In this document: in pieces, positions 61,831-64,000 of the stretch
Position numbering within the stretch: the first letter of the stretch is position 1
How the letters are laid out: every line of letters begins with the position of its first letter
Origin: Anseranas semipalmata
Taxonomy: Eukaryota; Chordata; Aves; Anseriformes; Anseranatidae
Assembly (NCBI GenBank): GCA_013399115.1
Contig: VXAA01001241.1
Location: 272,768-336,767, forward strand
DNA length: 64,000 nt
Reading direction: 5' to 3'
Position numbers and translations under genes: made by a program
The notes under the pieces: generated by a model
What the model saw: the letters and a program-made list of their open reading frames with translations, nothing else
Database searches by the model: none
What the model was told of the DNA's origin: nothing

Positions 61831-63111
61831 TGTTTGAGTGAGCTTGGATTTTCATGGGTGGGCTAAGTTCTTGCTTTTGTTTTAGCCATTGTTTTATTTA
61901 GTTTTGTAGATTATTAGGTTTTTCTTGACGTGCCATTTCCAAATAACGTCAGTCATTTTAAATGCTGCTTTTAATCGAAGAGTCTAGAGCTTTAACAGCA
62001 GTTGTGCAGACAGCTCCGTAACAGAACAGAACATCGTTACCTTAATTCTTAATATTTATGATTTAACAGTACTGCTCAGAGACCACAATTGAAGAAACAA
62101 AATGAGTTCTTCAGGTTGTCTTTTAAATTCAGTATAAACAAGCATATAGCATCCTGTGTCTTAATTATATATGAGGATATTCTTGCAATAAAATAGCATT
62201 GTTGTCATGGAAGCAATCCAGACTCAGCAACAAGGAAACTGTGTTTGATTGACCAAGTCTGTTTTTAACAATACAGAGAAAAAAATATCCATTATAAAGT
62301 AACCACTGAAGAAACGCATCTGCTTAAATAATGGATTATTTTTTTATGCTAAACTGATGTTTTTCATTAGTAAAGCAAAGTGTATGTTTTATGGTGATAC
62401 CAATTAGTACCACTGACGTGTAGAAGGAGACTGTGTGCACACATATGTCCTTTCCAAAGGGGGGCTACTTGTAGTAGCAGAACATAGGTATACACCCATG
62501 TTTGCATATATATGAGGAAAGGTCAATTAAGAATGATGCATCGATTACGTATATTTGTTTACTTGTAACTTTTTATCATCCCTTGGGATGAAACCTCTAG
62601 GAAACTCTCACATCTATACATCTTGCTTCTCCTTCTAACATTTTGTTCTCAATGTAACATTTTTAGGTAAGGTTTTCCCCCTAGCACTTACCTATGGAGC
62701 AGAAATATGTTTAAGTTCTGTGTTAGTCTGTCTGATCTATTGGTCTGTTCTGTAACCTACCCTCAGATACCTGACTGTGCTTAGGAGTCTGAGATTGATG
62801 AGGTTTTTCTTGTTTTCAGGTGAAATACAAAATTACAAAGACTTGATCGCATACTTCGTACTCAATTTATTATTTTTTGATCTACTGTCTTCTGCTTTCT
62901 ACCAAAAGATTTATCACTTTCTAAGCTGGTAGCTTTGAAGGCATAAGGAGTGCAGGTATCCTGTCATATGCAGGAGGTACATAAGTTCATCTGGGATTGT
63001 ATGTGCAACATAGGAGTCTGTATAGGTAGGTACCTATCTCCCTTACGTTTGCCTCCTGAAGAAGCACCTGCCATGCGCCATGTTGCCAGCTCCGCAGCCT
63101 AAGTGCAGCCG

Positions 63112-63140
63112 TTCTGCTCTGCTCTGCTCTGCTCTGCTCT
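63112..63140. repeat. (TCTGC)n pentamer microsatellite
   Basis: Five full TCTGC units plus a partial one. It makes the reading frames that cross it repetitive (Gln-Ser-Arg-Ala-Glu on the minus strand), so those are not gene evidence. Confidence 0.95.
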
Positions 63141-63296
63141 CGGGGCTTTCGTGGGGGAACGTCTGGCAGAGGGCAAAGGTAGTTGGTGCTCTCCATTGCT
63201 TTCCAGCTTGTCTAGCCATCACTGCAAGACCATTAGGTTCCAGCATACGGCAAAAAGAGCATTTTACTGAAGTAAACAGTAATTTTTTTCAGCAAA

Positions 63297-63332
63297 GTGA
63301 TTAAGCATGTGTTTAAGTGTCTCACGACATCT
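63297..63332. repeat. Ancient amniote interspersed-repeat-like segment (weak)
   Basis: 'gattaagcatgtgtttaagt' resembles the 'gttaagcatgtgcttaagtg' word of the same old repeat type seen near 20 kb. Little else around it is recognisable. Confidence 0.3.
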
Positions 63333-64000
63333 TCAGTATCACTGCTGACTAGTGGAACCACAGTTAATCCTCATGTGCTAATATTTATGTGGAAAGGTAA
63401 TTCTGTTTCATATCCTCAGAAATCAAATTCAAGTTAATAAAAAAGAATAAAATGAATGTAAAAAGGAAGGTGAGCTATACAAATTTTTCTCTCAAGCCTT
63501 AGTGGTGATGTTATCCATCTTAAGAAAAAAAAACCAACTGAATGACACGCATCATGTTACCCAATTTTTTAGGACTCATTGTAATTACATACAGAATCAC
63601 GAACAAGGCTGGTCAAATACTGAAAAAAGAATTACAAGCGTTATTTGAATTCCAGATCGCTTTTCTATTCTTTGCCTTGTTGGCTATTTTTAAACTGGAT
63701 TTGTTGGTAGAATGACTGTTCTTTGTATAAAAACATCCCTAACAACTTACAAGCAAAGATATTCAAACATAAGTAGGCATATTTTCTATTTGTCAGTTTA
63801 AAAGTGTTTCATTTATACCAGGAACAAAAGTGATACCGTGATTTTAGCTGACCAATTGCACATCATGAATAATGCAAAGTAAAATGAATAACTCATCAGC
63901 AACTCTGATGCTGAGATTTGTTCTCACCCAGGGTCCACTAATTGTGATCTGATTCATATAAAGGTGTCTGCTTATAAATGCATTCAGAACAGAAAAAAGA

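Larger units (their letters stand above)
60063..64000. other. Gene-free sequence
   Basis: It contains (TTTG)n at 60725, the CpG patch at 61670, the pentamer microsatellite at 63112 and a weak old repeat at 63297. 61867-62986 has no ATG frame of 60 codons. No gene is recognised. Confidence 0.6.

Noticed and set aside
62987..63246. Minus frames with repeated EQSRAEQSR
   Set aside because: The repeat is the translated (TCTGC)n microsatellite.

Overview
This window reads as non-coding DNA from a bird nuclear genome. It is AT-rich vertebrate-type sequence. No reading frame carries a protein domain I recognise, apart from one decayed retrotransposon fragment. The longest ATG-initiated open frames are 174 codons (52714-53238, minus) and 159 codons (26173-26652, plus), and both look like chance frames in GC-richer patches. 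I see no rRNA, tRNA, known microRNA or CRISPR array. The bird assignment rests on four CR1 LINE 3' tails, which end in the typical 'ttccaacc...attattct' type tail, and on a solo LTR of a type I know from many bird genomes. The species cannot be read from the sequence.

Layout: 1-11.7 kb is unique-looking AT-rich sequence with small palindromes, a homeodomain-site-rich block at 2.82-2.96 kb and homopolymer runs. A 450-bp ERV solo LTR lies at 11721-12170, flanked by near-identical 5-bp duplications. From 12.2 to 33.8 kb there are long gene-free stretches with microsatellites, two CpG-dense patches (25.4 and 30.8 kb) and decayed ancient-repeat-like segments near 20 kb. CR1 tails lie at 33.88, 49.48, 57.88 and 59.87-60.06 kb. 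A possible CR1 ORF1 esterase remnant lies at 37.8-38.0 kb. Further CpG-dense patches occur at 40.4, 46.5, 51.7, 52.7 and 61.7 kb. Several AT-rich blocks rich in homeodomain, octamer or forkhead-like words (2.8, 29.5, 36.6, 38.8 and 42.3 kb) look like candidate conserved non-coding elements, although conservation cannot be tested here.

The most economical reading is a gene desert or a very large intron. No operon, pathway or gene system is present, and I found no convincing undescribed system. The items most worth checking are the seven CpG-dense patches without an evident gene, the AT-rich regulatory-looking blocks with nested inverted repeats, and one open frame behind a good splice acceptor at 39.2 kb. 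All five single N bases sit inside A/T homopolymers, which marks them as assembly artefacts.
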